Origin: Chloroflexota bacterium
Lineage (GTDB): Bacteria; Chloroflexota; Dehalococcoidia; GIF9; AB-539-J10
NCBI GenBank assembly: GCA_030604285.1
Contig: JAUVWD010000052.1
Span: forward strand, 1 to 5,730
DNA length: 5,730 nucleotides
Reading direction: 5' to 3'
The notes under the pieces are model-generated. The model saw nothing but the letters and a program-made list of their open reading frames with translations. It had not been told where the DNA came from and ran no database searches. The translations under genes were made by a program, and so were the position numbers. How positions within the stretch are numbered: position 1 is the stretch's first letter; every line of letters begins with the position of its first letter. This document shows, one piece after another, positions 1 to 5,730 of the stretch.

Positions 1-1
1 A

Positions 2-775
2 CACACAACACATAAGGCTTCCATTGAGTTCTTTAAGAACGAGCTTAATTTGTTCAAGAAGACGCTAGAGGAATTTGGCGGCAAGGAGATCTCGCCTCCG
101 AGTCTGAAGGATGCTATTTCAGCCCATAATGAGCAGAGAGCGTTGGTAAGGGAGTTGTATGATCTCAGAAAGGCTGACCCACCTCTCATATCAGGAACGG
201 AGACCTTACAAATACTAATCGGCTTGATGAGTACACCCGTGACAGAGGGCAATGCTCTGTTAAGGGAATCGATAAAGGAGGTTAAGAGCCGCAAAGACGG
301 GCCCAAGAAACAGCCATTCAGGCTACTTGTCTGGGGTAGCCCTCTGGACGATGTGCCCCTTGTAGAGATGATCGAGGACTGCGGTGCAAACGTTGTCATC
401 GATGATATCTGTACGGGCACCAGGTTTTATTGGCCCAGTGTAGAGGTCAGCTCAGATCTAGTAGGAGCGCTAGCCCAGCGCTACCTGGATGAGGTGCGCT
501 GTCCCCGCACCTTCAGGGAAACAGGGGCTGGCTATTGGGCTGATTTAGAGAACAGGTTTGCGTATGTTAAGGATTTTGCCAAGGACTGGAATGTGAACGG
601 AGTGATCCTCCAGTCGATGAAGTATTGCGATACTCACGGGTATGAGGTCCCTGGGCTCAAGGATTACTTGAGGAGCATTGGCTTGCCAGCGTTTTATCTA
701 GAACACGAATATACAATGGTTGCTTTGGCTCCCTTAAGGACAAGAGTGCAGGCTTTCTTGGAGACGATAGCCTGA
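2..775 (+). CDS. 2-hydroxyacyl-CoA dehydratase / benzoyl-CoA reductase family subunit, C-terminal part (5' end outside window)
   Basis: This is the C-terminal 257 residues of a protein of the 2-hydroxyglutaryl-CoA dehydratase D-component family (HgdB/FldC/BcrB-C type). The frame is open to the window edge. The TTG at 50 is probably not the start, because the residues before it (HKASIEFFKNELN) already match the family's helical linker ahead of 'FKKTLEEFGGKEIS'. Family members carry a [4Fe-4S] cluster and, with an ATP-driven activator, remove water from 2-hydroxyacyl-CoA or reduce benzoyl-CoA in the cytoplasm. Visible family marks are DDICTGTRF (Cys codon at 410-412), the Cys of 'VRCPR' (500-502), and 'QSMKYCDTHGYEVPGLKDYL' (Cys codon at 626-628), followed by a C-terminal 'LEHEY' segment. 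These cysteines are candidate cluster ligands; a further one would lie upstream. Substrate and partner subunit cannot be told. A short-chain dehydrogenase follows after 143 bases on the same strand. Family assignment is firm, exact function is not. Confidence 0.87.
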   Translation, partial: HTTHKASIEFFKNELNLFKKTLEEFGGKEISPPSLKDAISAHNEQRALVRELYDLRKADPPLISGTETLQILIGLMSTPVTEGNALLRESIKEVKSRKDGPKKQPFRLLVWGSPLDDVPLVEMIEDCGANVVIDDICTGTRFYWPSVEVSSDLVGALAQRYLDEVRCPRTFRETGAGYWADLENRFAYVKDFAKDWNVNGVILQSMKYCDTHGYEVPGLKDYLRSIGLPAFYLEHEYTMVALAPLRTRVQAFLETIA

Positions 776-805
776 GAAACACGTGCTGTTGTGGCAGCGT
801 GATGA

Positions 806-820
806 CGCCACGAGATGGCG
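806..820 (+). other. Small hairpin in the dehydratase-SDR spacer
   Basis: CGCCA (806-810) and TGGCG (816-820) can pair around a CGAGA loop, 31 bases after the dehydratase stop. No T-run follows, so it is not a standard intrinsic terminator. It could be an mRNA processing or stability element, or chance. Confidence 0.3.
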
Positions 821-876
821 CAAAACAGTCTTGGGGGTGTGACATGAAACCGCGTTGATAGTACCGTTACGAAGCG

Positions 877-893
877 CTGACCACACGGGTCAG
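877..893 (+). other. Inverted repeat in the SDR leader
   Basis: CTGACC (877-882) and GGTCAG (888-893) form a perfect 6-bp stem with a 5-base loop, 25 bases before the SDR start. The run after it on the plus strand is A-rich (AAAAA), not T-rich, so it does not look like a terminator for the dehydratase. It could be a leader hairpin or an operator-like palindrome. No clear promoter was found in 776-918, so the SDR may be read through from the upstream gene. Confidence 0.33.
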
Positions 894-918
894 AAAAACC
901 TAGAGAGAGGGGGTTAAG

Positions 919-1773
919 ATGAAACTAGAGGGAAAGGTTGCTCTCGTTACTGGACTGGGCGCGTGGGAAAACCGCCGCAGATCCGGAGGGGATTTGGCCC
1001 TTGAAATATGTAGACGCCTGGCATTGCAGGGGGCAGACATCGTAGTTAACGATTTCACTGGTTCTTTTCCTGAGTCTCCCGACTACGACCTTGCAAGGGA
1101 GGGGATGAATGCAGTAGCTGACGAAATCAAGGCTTTGGGGAGACGTGCTATAGCTGTCGATGCCGATGTAGGCGACGCCAAGGCGGTAGACGAGATGGTG
1201 AAGAAAGCGTTGACCGAGTTTGGCCACATAGACATACTGGTCAACAATGCTGGGATTGTAGTTGAATTGGCGCCTGTCGTAGAGCTAGAAGAGAAGTTCT
1301 GGGATCTCAGCATGCGCGTTATGGCTAAAGGAACTTTCCTCTGTTCCAAAGCAGTCGCCAAAGTGATGATCCAGCAAGGCTCCGGGGGGAAGATTGTCAA
1401 TATGGCGTCCATATTGGGCAAAAGCGGGGGAGCTTTCACTGCTGCATATACCTGTGCTAAACACGCGATAGTAGGTCTAATTAGGGTACTGGCAATGGAG
1501 CTTATGCCAAGTGGAATCCATGTAAACGCAGTTTGCCCAGGATATGCCGAGACGCATCTGCTCCACCTGAAGGGCGGCGCATTCGATGTTTTTCCTGGAC
1601 TAGCACGCACAGATGTCGAAGGCGTCTATAACATCATAAAGGCAGGAACTGCTTCGGGGAGATTAGGAACAGTAGAGGAGATCGTCAGCCTGGTAGAATT
1701 TCTCTGCTTGCCTGATTCTAACTACATAAATGGTCAATCGATAGTCATTGACGGCGGCGGCGTAATGATTTAG
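919..1773 (+). CDS. Short-chain dehydrogenase/reductase (SDR) family oxidoreductase
   Basis: This 284-residue protein is a classical-type SDR, an NAD(P)-dependent cytoplasmic enzyme interconverting alcohols and ketones. The N-terminal Rossmann strand is 'KVALVTG' (6-12), and strand 2 ends in 'IVVNDF' with an acid at 45, usually seen in NAD(H)-binding members. NNAG sits at 109-112, the catalytic Ser is probably 164, and YTCAK gives Tyr177 and Lys181. 'VCPGYAET' (205-212) and the C-terminal 'INGQSIVIDGGG' are typical of FabG-like SDRs. Two departures are visible: the glycine-rich loop is longer than usual (13-24, LGAWENRRRSGG), and the place where most classical SDRs have an active-site Asn ('NLKG') reads MAKG (135-138). 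The ATG is preceded by GAGAGGGGG at a suitable distance. The upstream dehydratase suggests oxidation or reduction of a hydroxyacyl- or oxoacyl-CoA intermediate, but that is context only. Confidence 0.9.
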   Translation: MKLEGKVALVTGLGAWENRRRSGGDLALEICRRLALQGADIVVNDFTGSFPESPDYDLAREGMNAVADEIKALGRRAIAVDADVGDAKAVDEMVKKALTEFGHIDILVNNAGIVVELAPVVELEEKFWDLSMRVMAKGTFLCSKAVAKVMIQQGSGGKIVNMASILGKSGGAFTAAYTCAKHAIVGLIRVLAMELMPSGIHVNAVCPGYAETHLLHLKGGAFDVFPGLARTDVEGVYNIIKAGTASGRLGTVEEIVSLVEFLCLPDSNYINGQSIVIDGGGVMI

Positions 1774-1887
1774 CGCACTGCGGGTCCTGCGTGGGTCTTG
1801 GGAAATAGTTAAGGCGGCTACTGCTCCGGGATAGGTGCACCCGCTGCTGGTGAAGTCAACCTGGCGAAGGGCCTGCGGTCCCAAATA

Positions 1888-1960
1888 TGGAGCTGATGGG
1901 ATTCGAACCCACTACCTCCTCAATGCCATTGAGGCGCTCTCCCGATTGAGCTACAGCCCC
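1888..1960 (-). tRNA. tRNA-Ala (anticodon GGC)
   Basis: The minus strand folds into a complete 73-base cloverleaf. The acceptor pairs GGGGCTG with CAGCTCC and has discriminator A. The D arm is GCTC/GAGC with loop AATCGGGA. The anticodon stem is CCTCA/TGAGG with loop ATGGCAT, giving anticodon GGC. The T arm is GTGGG/CCCAT with loop TTCGAAT, and the variable loop has five bases. The G3-U70 pair, the main alanine identity element, is present. The 3' CCA is not encoded (the next bases on that strand are TAT), so it must be added after transcription. It lies downstream of the membrane-protein gene on the same strand. Confidence 0.97.
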
Positions 1961-1970
1961 ACCCGTCATT

Positions 1971-1999
1971 AGTCTACTACACCTTTGGAGAAAATTCAA
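1971..1999 (-). promoter_or_regulatory. Probable sigma-70-type promoter of the tRNA-Ala gene
   Basis: On the minus strand TTGAAT (1999-1994) and TAGACT (1976-1971) are separated by exactly 17 bases. Each matches four of six positions of the -35 and -10 consensus. Transcription would begin a few bases before the tRNA 5' end at 1960, which is the expected arrangement. Inferred from pattern only. Confidence 0.5.
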
Positions 2000-2014
2000 A
2001 GTCGAATTCGGCTT

Positions 2015-2629
2015 TTAGCCTAATCCGAGCCAAGATAGCAAAGAGCCCAAACCGAAATAGCCACAATAGGCAATGACCAAGCACTTAACAGTATTGCCCG
2101 CAAAGGACGTGAGGAAGAATTTCCACGTGGGAAAACCGGAAGCACTCAAAGCCAGAGTTATAGGTACACCAAACGGGTTGAGTATGGCGTTGGCAAGGAA
2201 ATTGAATAGCGCCGTTTTTCGCCGCACCCAGACTGGTATCCGAAAATAGACTTTGTTGCGGATCCCGTTGCTGCTAGGGTCTTTGGTAGCGAGGAGGGGA
2301 CGCCCTAGATAGCCGATCACATATAGCAACAACTGACCGGTAGCAGCCCCAAGCCCTGCAACAATGCCAAGCAGGGCCGGATTAAGGACAGCACCAAGAG
2401 CAAATATTAAGATTACGTAAAGGAAAGGCAGGGGCAAGCCGATTCCAGTAATAAGAGTGAGTATGAAAGCCCCAAGGTAACCGTAATTCCCAAAATCGGG
2501 CATATATTCCCAGTAACGGATTAGGAGCACACAAGAAACAATAGTGATTGTTAAGCCCAAACCGCCTATGATGTATTCTCTTTTCAGCCACTTCTTTACC
2601 CCTCCTTCGACCTCTTGAAGCTCCCTCAC
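2015..2629 (-). CDS. VTT/DedA-like (SNARE-associated) small multi-pass membrane protein
   Basis: A strongly hydrophobic protein of about 204 residues if it starts at the GTG at 2629. The frame stays open upstream to a TTG at 2671, which would overlap the Clp gene by 35 bases. Numbered from that TTG, hydrophobic segments lie near 34-52, 64-95, 99-122, 155-180 and 183-208. The 'GYLGAFILTLITGIGLPLP' segment, the small-residue helix GLGAATGQLLLYVIGYLGR (106-124) and 'ILNPFG' resemble the VTT domain of DedA/YqaA/TMEM41-type proteins. That family acts in the inner membrane, with links to lipid scrambling and envelope stability. The GTG lies 7 bases past the Clp stop, so coupled translation is likely. 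The N-terminus is uncertain: the best Shine-Dalgarno nearby (GGAGGGG, 2605-2599) faces a GTG in another frame. Family call is moderate; substrate unknown. Confidence 0.78.
   Translation of the reverse strand: MRELQEVEGGVKKWLKREYIIGGLGLTITIVSCVLLIRYWEYMPDFGNYGYLGAFILTLITGIGLPLPFLYVILIFALGAVLNPALLGIVAGLGAATGQLLLYVIGYLGRPLLATKDPSSNGIRNKVYFRIPVWVRRKTALFNFLANAILNPFGVPITLALSASGFPTWKFFLTSFAGNTVKCLVIAYCGYFGLGSLLSWLGLG
2589..2605 (-). promoter_or_regulatory. Strong Shine-Dalgarno plus GTG, out of frame with the membrane protein
   Basis: GGAGGGG (2605-2599) is followed after 7 bases by GTG (2591-2589), the best-placed initiation signal near the membrane-protein gene. That GTG opens a 69-codon frame ending at 2382 which does not encode the hydrophobic protein. 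Loss of one base in the AAAA run at 2584-2581 would put it in frame and give a natural N-terminus (MAEREYIIGGLGL). Either this is a chance signal, or it marks a sequencing error or a real frameshift. Confidence 0.35.
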
Positions 2630-2636
2630 GACAAGC

Positions 2637-5069
2637 CTACACCTCTGCCTCAATCGGCTGGGCTGCAGCAAAGCTCAAGGTCTCTCCTTCCACACTAACG
2701 GCTATAGTATCACCTTCCTTGAACTCACCCCGCAATATCTTGGTAGACAAAGGATTCTCCACATACCTCTGAATGGCACGACGCAATGGGCGAGCCCCAT
2801 ATACCGGATCATATCCTTTACTCGCCAGCCAGGCTTTGGCCTCATCGTCTACCTTCAATTTGATGCTGCTATTAGCCAATCGTTGCTCCAAATCTCGAAT
2901 GAGCAAGTCAACGATCTTCTTCAAATGTTCCTCAGTTAAGGGATGAAATATGATGATTTCATCCATCCGGTTAAGCAATTCAGGGCGAAAGGTTTCTTTT
3001 AAGGCACTTTCTATGGCAGTTCTTAACCTCTGCTCCTCAGACTTCCCTGACTGATAAAACCCCATCCCTTGACGGCGGAATTCTTGGGTGCCTAGGTTGC
3101 TGGTCATAATAAATACAGTATTCTTGAAATCTACGGTCCTGCCATGACCATCGGTAAGTCTGCCATCCTCTAGTATTTGAAGCAAAACATTAAGCACATC
3201 GGGATGCGCCTTTTCCACCTCATCGAAGAGGATGATCCTATAAGGGCGACGGCGTACAGCTTCAGTTAGTTGCCCCGCCTCCTCATATCCTACATAGCCA
3301 GGTGGAGCCCCGATAAGACGTGATACCGTGTGCTTTTCCATATACTCTGACATGTCTAACCTTACCATGGCGTTCTCATCATCAAAGAGAAACTCTGCCA
3401 GAGCCCGGGCCAACTCGGTCTTACCTACTCCGGTAGGACCAAGGAAAATAAAGCTGCCAATAGGGCGCCTGGGGTCTTTAAGCCCAGCACGACCCCTCCT
3501 CACAGCCTCAGATACGGCAGCTACCGCTTCCTCCTGGTTAACAATCCTCTCGTGAATCCTCTCCTCCATGTGAACCAGCTTATCAGCCTCGGTTTCAAGC
3601 ATTCGAGAGACAGGTATCCCCGTCCACTGAGAAACAAGCTGCGCAATGTCTTGTTCATCCACTGTAGCATCTGTTTTCTTTTCCTGAAGCCACTTCGCCC
3701 TAGCATTGTTGTACTCCTGCTCCAAGCGCAACCTTTCGGCTTTAAGCTCAGCCGCCCTTTCATAATCCTGTCGTTGTGAAGCGGCCTCCTCCTCATCGAG
3801 CAAGCGCTTCATCTCGCGGTCTAATTTCTTGACTTCCTCTGGAGCACCTTCCATATCAATCCGCAGCTTGCTGGCAGCTTCATCAATCAAATCAACCGCC
3901 TTGTCAGGCAAGAATCTGTCAGAGATATACCTTTGGCCTAGCTTAGCCGCAGCTACCAAAGCTGAATCATCGATCTTTATCTTATGATGGGCTTCATATC
4001 TTGGGCGAAGCCCCTTTAGCATTTCTACAGTTGTTTCCACATCTGGTTCGCCAACAAAGAGGGGCTGGAAACGCCTCTCCAGCGCTTTGTCTTTCTCCAC
4101 ATTCTTTCGATATTCATCCAGGGTGGTAGCTCCGATGCACTGGAGTTCACCCCTGGCCAACGCTGGCTTCAACATGTTACTGGCGTCAATTGCTCCTTCA
4201 GCAGTGCCAGCGCCTACCACAGTATGCAGCTCGTCAATAAATAGGATTACCTCTCCCCTTGCCTCACGAATTTCATCCATGACCGCTTTCAATCTATCCT
4301 CAAATTCTCCCCGGAATTTGCTTCCCGCCACCAAAGCTCCCATATCCAAGGCAACTACCCTCTTCCCCTTAAGGGAATCAGGAACGTCTTCAGCAACGAT
4401 CTTCTCCGCTAATCCCTCAGCAATAGCTGTCTTGCCCACACCTGCATCGCCGATCAACACAGGGTTGTTCTTGGTACGTCGGGAAAGTATTTGAATTACC
4501 CGTTTGATTTCCTCCTCCCTGCCAATCACAGGATCAAGCTTGCCCCGGCGAGCCAGCTCTGTAAGGTCGTGACCATATTTTTCCAGGGAGCGATATTTGC
4601 TCTCAGCTTGACGATCGGTAACTCGATGGGCACCCCGGATATCTTGTAGAGCCCGATAGATTCCCTCTTGAGTAACACCGAAATCCTTCAAAATAGAAGC
4701 TGCTTCCCCTCTGGTTTCAGCAGCAATAGCAATTAGCAAATGCTCAACGCCAACAAAATCATCCTTAAGCCTATCAGCCTCCTGGCGAGCATTCTCCAAG
4801 AGCCGCGAAATGCGTGGGGTAGCATAGATCTGCGTTCCCTCATAGGCTATCTTGGGGGAACTTCTCAGTGTTGCTTCCACCCGCCCTTTCACTGCCTCAA
4901 CATCCACACCTAGCTCTCGCAGTACATCCTGAGCTAGTCCCCTCTCCTGCTCCAGCAAAGCCAAGAGGACATGCTCCACATCCCATTGACTGTGCCGATA
5001 GCGGCGGACTAGCTCCTGCGATGCCGCCAAAGCTTCCTGCGCTTGCTCAGTGAATTTCTCCGGTGTCAT
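2637..5069 (-). CDS. clpC: Hsp100/Clp AAA+ ATPase, ClpC-type with ClpB-like core (Clp ATP-binding subunit)
   Basis: An 810-residue two-ring AAA+ unfoldase of the cytoplasm. Residues 1-145 form a double Clp N-domain ('FTEQAQEAL', 'VEHVLLALL', '[10 protein letters not shown]'). The first ATPase domain has Walker A GDAGVGKT (207-214), Walker B ending IDE (278-280), pore loop KFRGEFE (251-257, Phe where Tyr is usual) and arginine fingers at 332-333. The second has GPTGVGKT (544-551), FDE (615-617) and pore loop GYVG (591-594). The region between domains is short (about 66 residues from 'KLRID' to 'WTGIPV', with a UVR-like '[11 protein letters not shown]'), as in ClpC, not the long coiled coil of ClpB. 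Residues 668-673 (GMGFYQ) align with the ClpP-contacting GF loop of ClpC. Many stretches otherwise read like ClpB, so automated names may say clpB. The ATG follows AGGAGG at about 11 bases. It is probably co-transcribed with the membrane-protein gene. Confidence 0.93.
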   Translation of the reverse strand: MTPEKFTEQAQEALAASQELVRRYRHSQWDVEHVLLALLEQERGLAQDVLRELGVDVEAVKGRVEATLRSSPKIAYEGTQIYATPRISRLLENARQEADRLKDDFVGVEHLLIAIAAETRGEAASILKDFGVTQEGIYRALQDIRGAHRVTDRQAESKYRSLEKYGHDLTELARRGKLDPVIGREEEIKRVIQILSRRTKNNPVLIGDAGVGKTAIAEGLAEKIVAEDVPDSLKGKRVVALDMGALVAGSKFRGEFEDRLKAVMDEIREARGEVILFIDELHTVVGAGTAEGAIDASNMLKPALARGELQCIGATTLDEYRKNVEKDKALERRFQPLFVGEPDVETTVEMLKGLRPRYEAHHKIKIDDSALVAAAKLGQRYISDRFLPDKAVDLIDEAASKLRIDMEGAPEEVKKLDREMKRLLDEEEAASQRQDYERAAELKAERLRLEQEYNNARAKWLQEKKTDATVDEQDIAQLVSQWTGIPVSRMLETEADKLVHMEERIHERIVNQEEAVAAVSEAVRRGRAGLKDPRRPIGSFIFLGPTGVGKTELARALAEFLFDDENAMVRLDMSEYMEKHTVSRLIGAPPGYVGYEEAGQLTEAVRRRPYRIILFDEVEKAHPDVLNVLLQILEDGRLTDGHGRTVDFKNTVFIMTSNLGTQEFRRQGMGFYQSGKSEEQRLRTAIESALKETFRPELLNRMDEIIIFHPLTEEHLKKIVDLLIRDLEQRLANSSIKLKVDDEAKAWLASKGYDPVYGARPLRRAIQRYVENPLSTKILRGEFKEGDTIAVSVEGETLSFAAAQPIEAEV

Positions 5070-5167
5070 GGAATTTCTTCCCTCCTCTTTCTATTTTACA
5101 TCAGACTCAAAGCCAATTCCCATAGGTCGCTTCCACAGTTGCCATCCCACAACCAGCTTCATCGTCT

Positions 5168-5196
5168 ATTATAAAGTAATTTCACTTTGTTCATAA
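5168..5196 (-). promoter_or_regulatory. Probable promoter of the Clp gene, with a palindrome between -35 and -10
   Basis: A perfect -10 hexamer TATAAT lies on the minus strand at 5173-5168, with a weak -35 (TTATGA, 5196-5191) at 17 bases. Transcription would start about 90 bases before the Clp ATG. The spacer holds an imperfect palindrome (AAAGTGAAATTACTTT, 5188-5173) with 6 of 8 positions symmetric, which could be an operator. No CIRCE or CtsR-type repeat was found. Confidence 0.5.
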
Positions 5197-5253
5197 GATT
5201 TAGCATTATCATATTCAAATGCTGAGAAAGGCGCGGGAAAACAAGAAGGTGGA

Positions 5254-5415
5254 CTATTTCACCAGGAAAGCCGCTTTGGTCTTTTTTCGCGCTTCGGCGT
5301 TTTCTGCACTGGGTTTCAGCCCAATAAACGCCAACATGAAAGACCTAACTCTGAGCATACCACAAGCTGAGCAAATTAGACCCAAGGCGACCAGAGTTAA
5401 ACCAAAGAGGAATGA
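5254..5415 (-). pseudogene. Hydrophobic orphan reading frame downstream of the Nudix gene (possible gene remnant)
   Basis: In the same frame as the Nudix gene, directly after its TAA, 53 codons are open until TAG at 5256-5254. The translation looks protein-like: a membrane-helix-sized stretch (FLFGLTLVALGLICSACGML), then 'RVRSFMLAFIGLKPS' and a charged tail rich in Lys, Glu and Arg ending AAFLVK. No ATG precedes the hydrophobic part; only CTG (5394) and TTG (5385) could start it, and neither has a clear ribosome binding site. It may be a truncated remnant of a small membrane protein, or a gene whose start was lost. The opposite strand also has an open 67-codon frame across this stretch, which looks less natural. 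I do not recognise a family. The rest of the 346-base spacer (5070-5253) holds only the Clp promoter and leader. Confidence 0.28.
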
Positions 5416-5730
5416 TTACTGAAGAGCCCCGCCCTCAGAACGTAACAATTCAATAAACCGCTTCAAAATCCTTGCTGTAGCTCCCCAGATAACATGCCCT
5501 TCGTACTCATAGAAATAGACGGGCATGGTTTCACCATCAAAGCTTTGAAGCTCTTCCCTAAAAATGGCTTCATCCATCAAAGCGGATAGAGGCACAGAGA
5601 AAATCTGCTTGATTTCCCTGCGATCGACCTTAAAAGGATAGGGATAGGGTATGAAAGCTATGAAAGGCGAGATTACATAGCCAGTCGTGACAGTTAGATT
5701 ATCATCGAGTTCACCCAAGACTTCTACGTC
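5416..5730 (-). CDS. Nudix CoA pyrophosphatase (NudL/YeaB-like), C-terminal part (5' end outside window)
   Basis: The last 104 residues of a Nudix hydrolase; the frame is open to the right edge, so the TTG at 5718 is not the likely start. Family members (E. coli NudL/YeaB, eukaryotic NUDT7/8) split CoA or acyl-CoA into phosphopantetheine and adenosine 3',5'-bisphosphate. Marks seen are 'VLGELDDNLTVTTGYVISPF', matching the segment that follows the Nudix box in this subfamily ('L-x-T-V-T-x-x-x-V-x-PF'), then 'PYPFKVDRREIKQIFSVPLSALMD' and the late motif GHVIWGATARIL. The Nudix box itself (REx2EExGU) would lie just beyond the window, so catalytic residues cannot be checked. The gene is upstream of and on the same strand as the Clp gene but separated by 346 bases with a promoter between, so it is probably a separate unit. 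Confidence 0.87.
   Translation of the reverse strand, partial: DVEVLGELDDNLTVTTGYVISPFIAFIPYPYPFKVDRREIKQIFSVPLSALMDEAIFREELQSFDGETMPVYFYEYEGHVIWGATARILKRFIELLRSEGGALQ

Noticed and set aside
1083..1610. 175-codon minus-strand frame inside the SDR gene
   Set aside because: It is a mirror frame of a well-supported SDR; no independent motifs or start signal.
1663..1884. 73-codon minus-strand frame between the tRNA and the SDR
   Set aside because: Most of it is antisense to the SDR C-terminus, its start lies right next to the tRNA 3' end, and it has no recognisable motif.
1774..1887. Possible phage or island attachment site at the tRNA-Ala 3' end
   Set aside because: There is no second copy of the tRNA end, no integrase and no mobile gene in the window.
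1993..2020. Inverted repeats near the membrane-protein stop (GGCT/AGCC; AATTC/GAATT) as a terminator
   Set aside because: Stems are only 4-5 bp and no clean GC-rich hairpin with a T-run is formed; they also overlap the proposed tRNA promoter.
2382..2591. 69-codon minus-strand frame with a good ribosome binding site and GTG
   Set aside because: It overlaps the hydrophobic membrane-protein frame and its own translation lacks recognisable features; kept only as evidence about the start of that gene.
4087..4494. 135-codon plus-strand frame inside the Clp gene
   Set aside because: It is antisense to the conserved first ATPase domain of the Clp protein and is explained by that gene's codon pattern.
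5200..5205. TTAGCA resembling half of a CIRCE heat-shock operator
   Set aside because: CIRCE needs TTAGCACTC and an inverted partner nine bases away; neither is present.
5219..5422. 67-codon plus-strand frame starting MLRKARENKK
   Set aside because: It has no ribosome binding site, starts inside the region upstream of the Clp promoter, and runs antisense into the Nudix gene end; the minus-strand translation of the same bases looks more protein-like.

Overview
The window reads as ordinary chromosomal DNA of an anaerobic bacterium with moderate GC content. The inference of anaerobic metabolism rests on a 2-hydroxyacyl-CoA dehydratase / benzoyl-CoA reductase family subunit, an oxygen-sensitive iron-sulfur enzyme class. 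An 810-residue Hsp100 ATPase mixing ClpB-like and ClpC-like traits, next to a small VTT/DedA-like membrane protein, would fit an anaerobic Chloroflexota (Dehalococcoidia-like) genome. A Gram-positive anaerobe is also possible, and I cannot settle the phylum from sequence alone.

Layout. On the plus strand, positions 2-775 hold the C-terminal part of a 2-hydroxyacyl-CoA dehydratase family subunit whose start lies before the window. After a 143-base gap with two small hairpins comes a short-chain dehydrogenase (919-1773). These two probably belong to one acyl-CoA or aromatic-acid catabolic cluster. Everything to the right lies on the minus strand. In transcription order it is: the end of a Nudix CoA pyrophosphatase (5730-5416), a 346-base spacer with a probable promoter and a hydrophobic orphan reading frame, the Clp ATPase gene (5069-2637), a VTT/DedA-like membrane protein gene that starts within a few bases of the Clp stop codon (2629-2015), and a tRNA-Ala(GGC) (1960-1888) with its own probable promoter. 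The two gene groups converge around 1774-1887, where I see no convincing terminator.

How the genes relate. The plus-strand pair is metabolic: an acyl-CoA dehydratase or ring reductase subunit plus an NAD(P)-dependent alcohol/ketone oxidoreductase. The minus-strand group is housekeeping and protein quality control. The Clp gene and the membrane protein gene are probably co-transcribed and translationally coupled. The Nudix gene lies upstream of the Clp promoter and is probably a separate unit.

I found no evidence for a new defence, mobile or RNA-based system. The points most worth a second look are the hybrid architecture of the Clp ATPase, the SDR with an expanded cofactor loop and a replaced active-site Asn, the start or possible frameshift of the membrane protein, and the orphan hydrophobic frame downstream of the Nudix gene.
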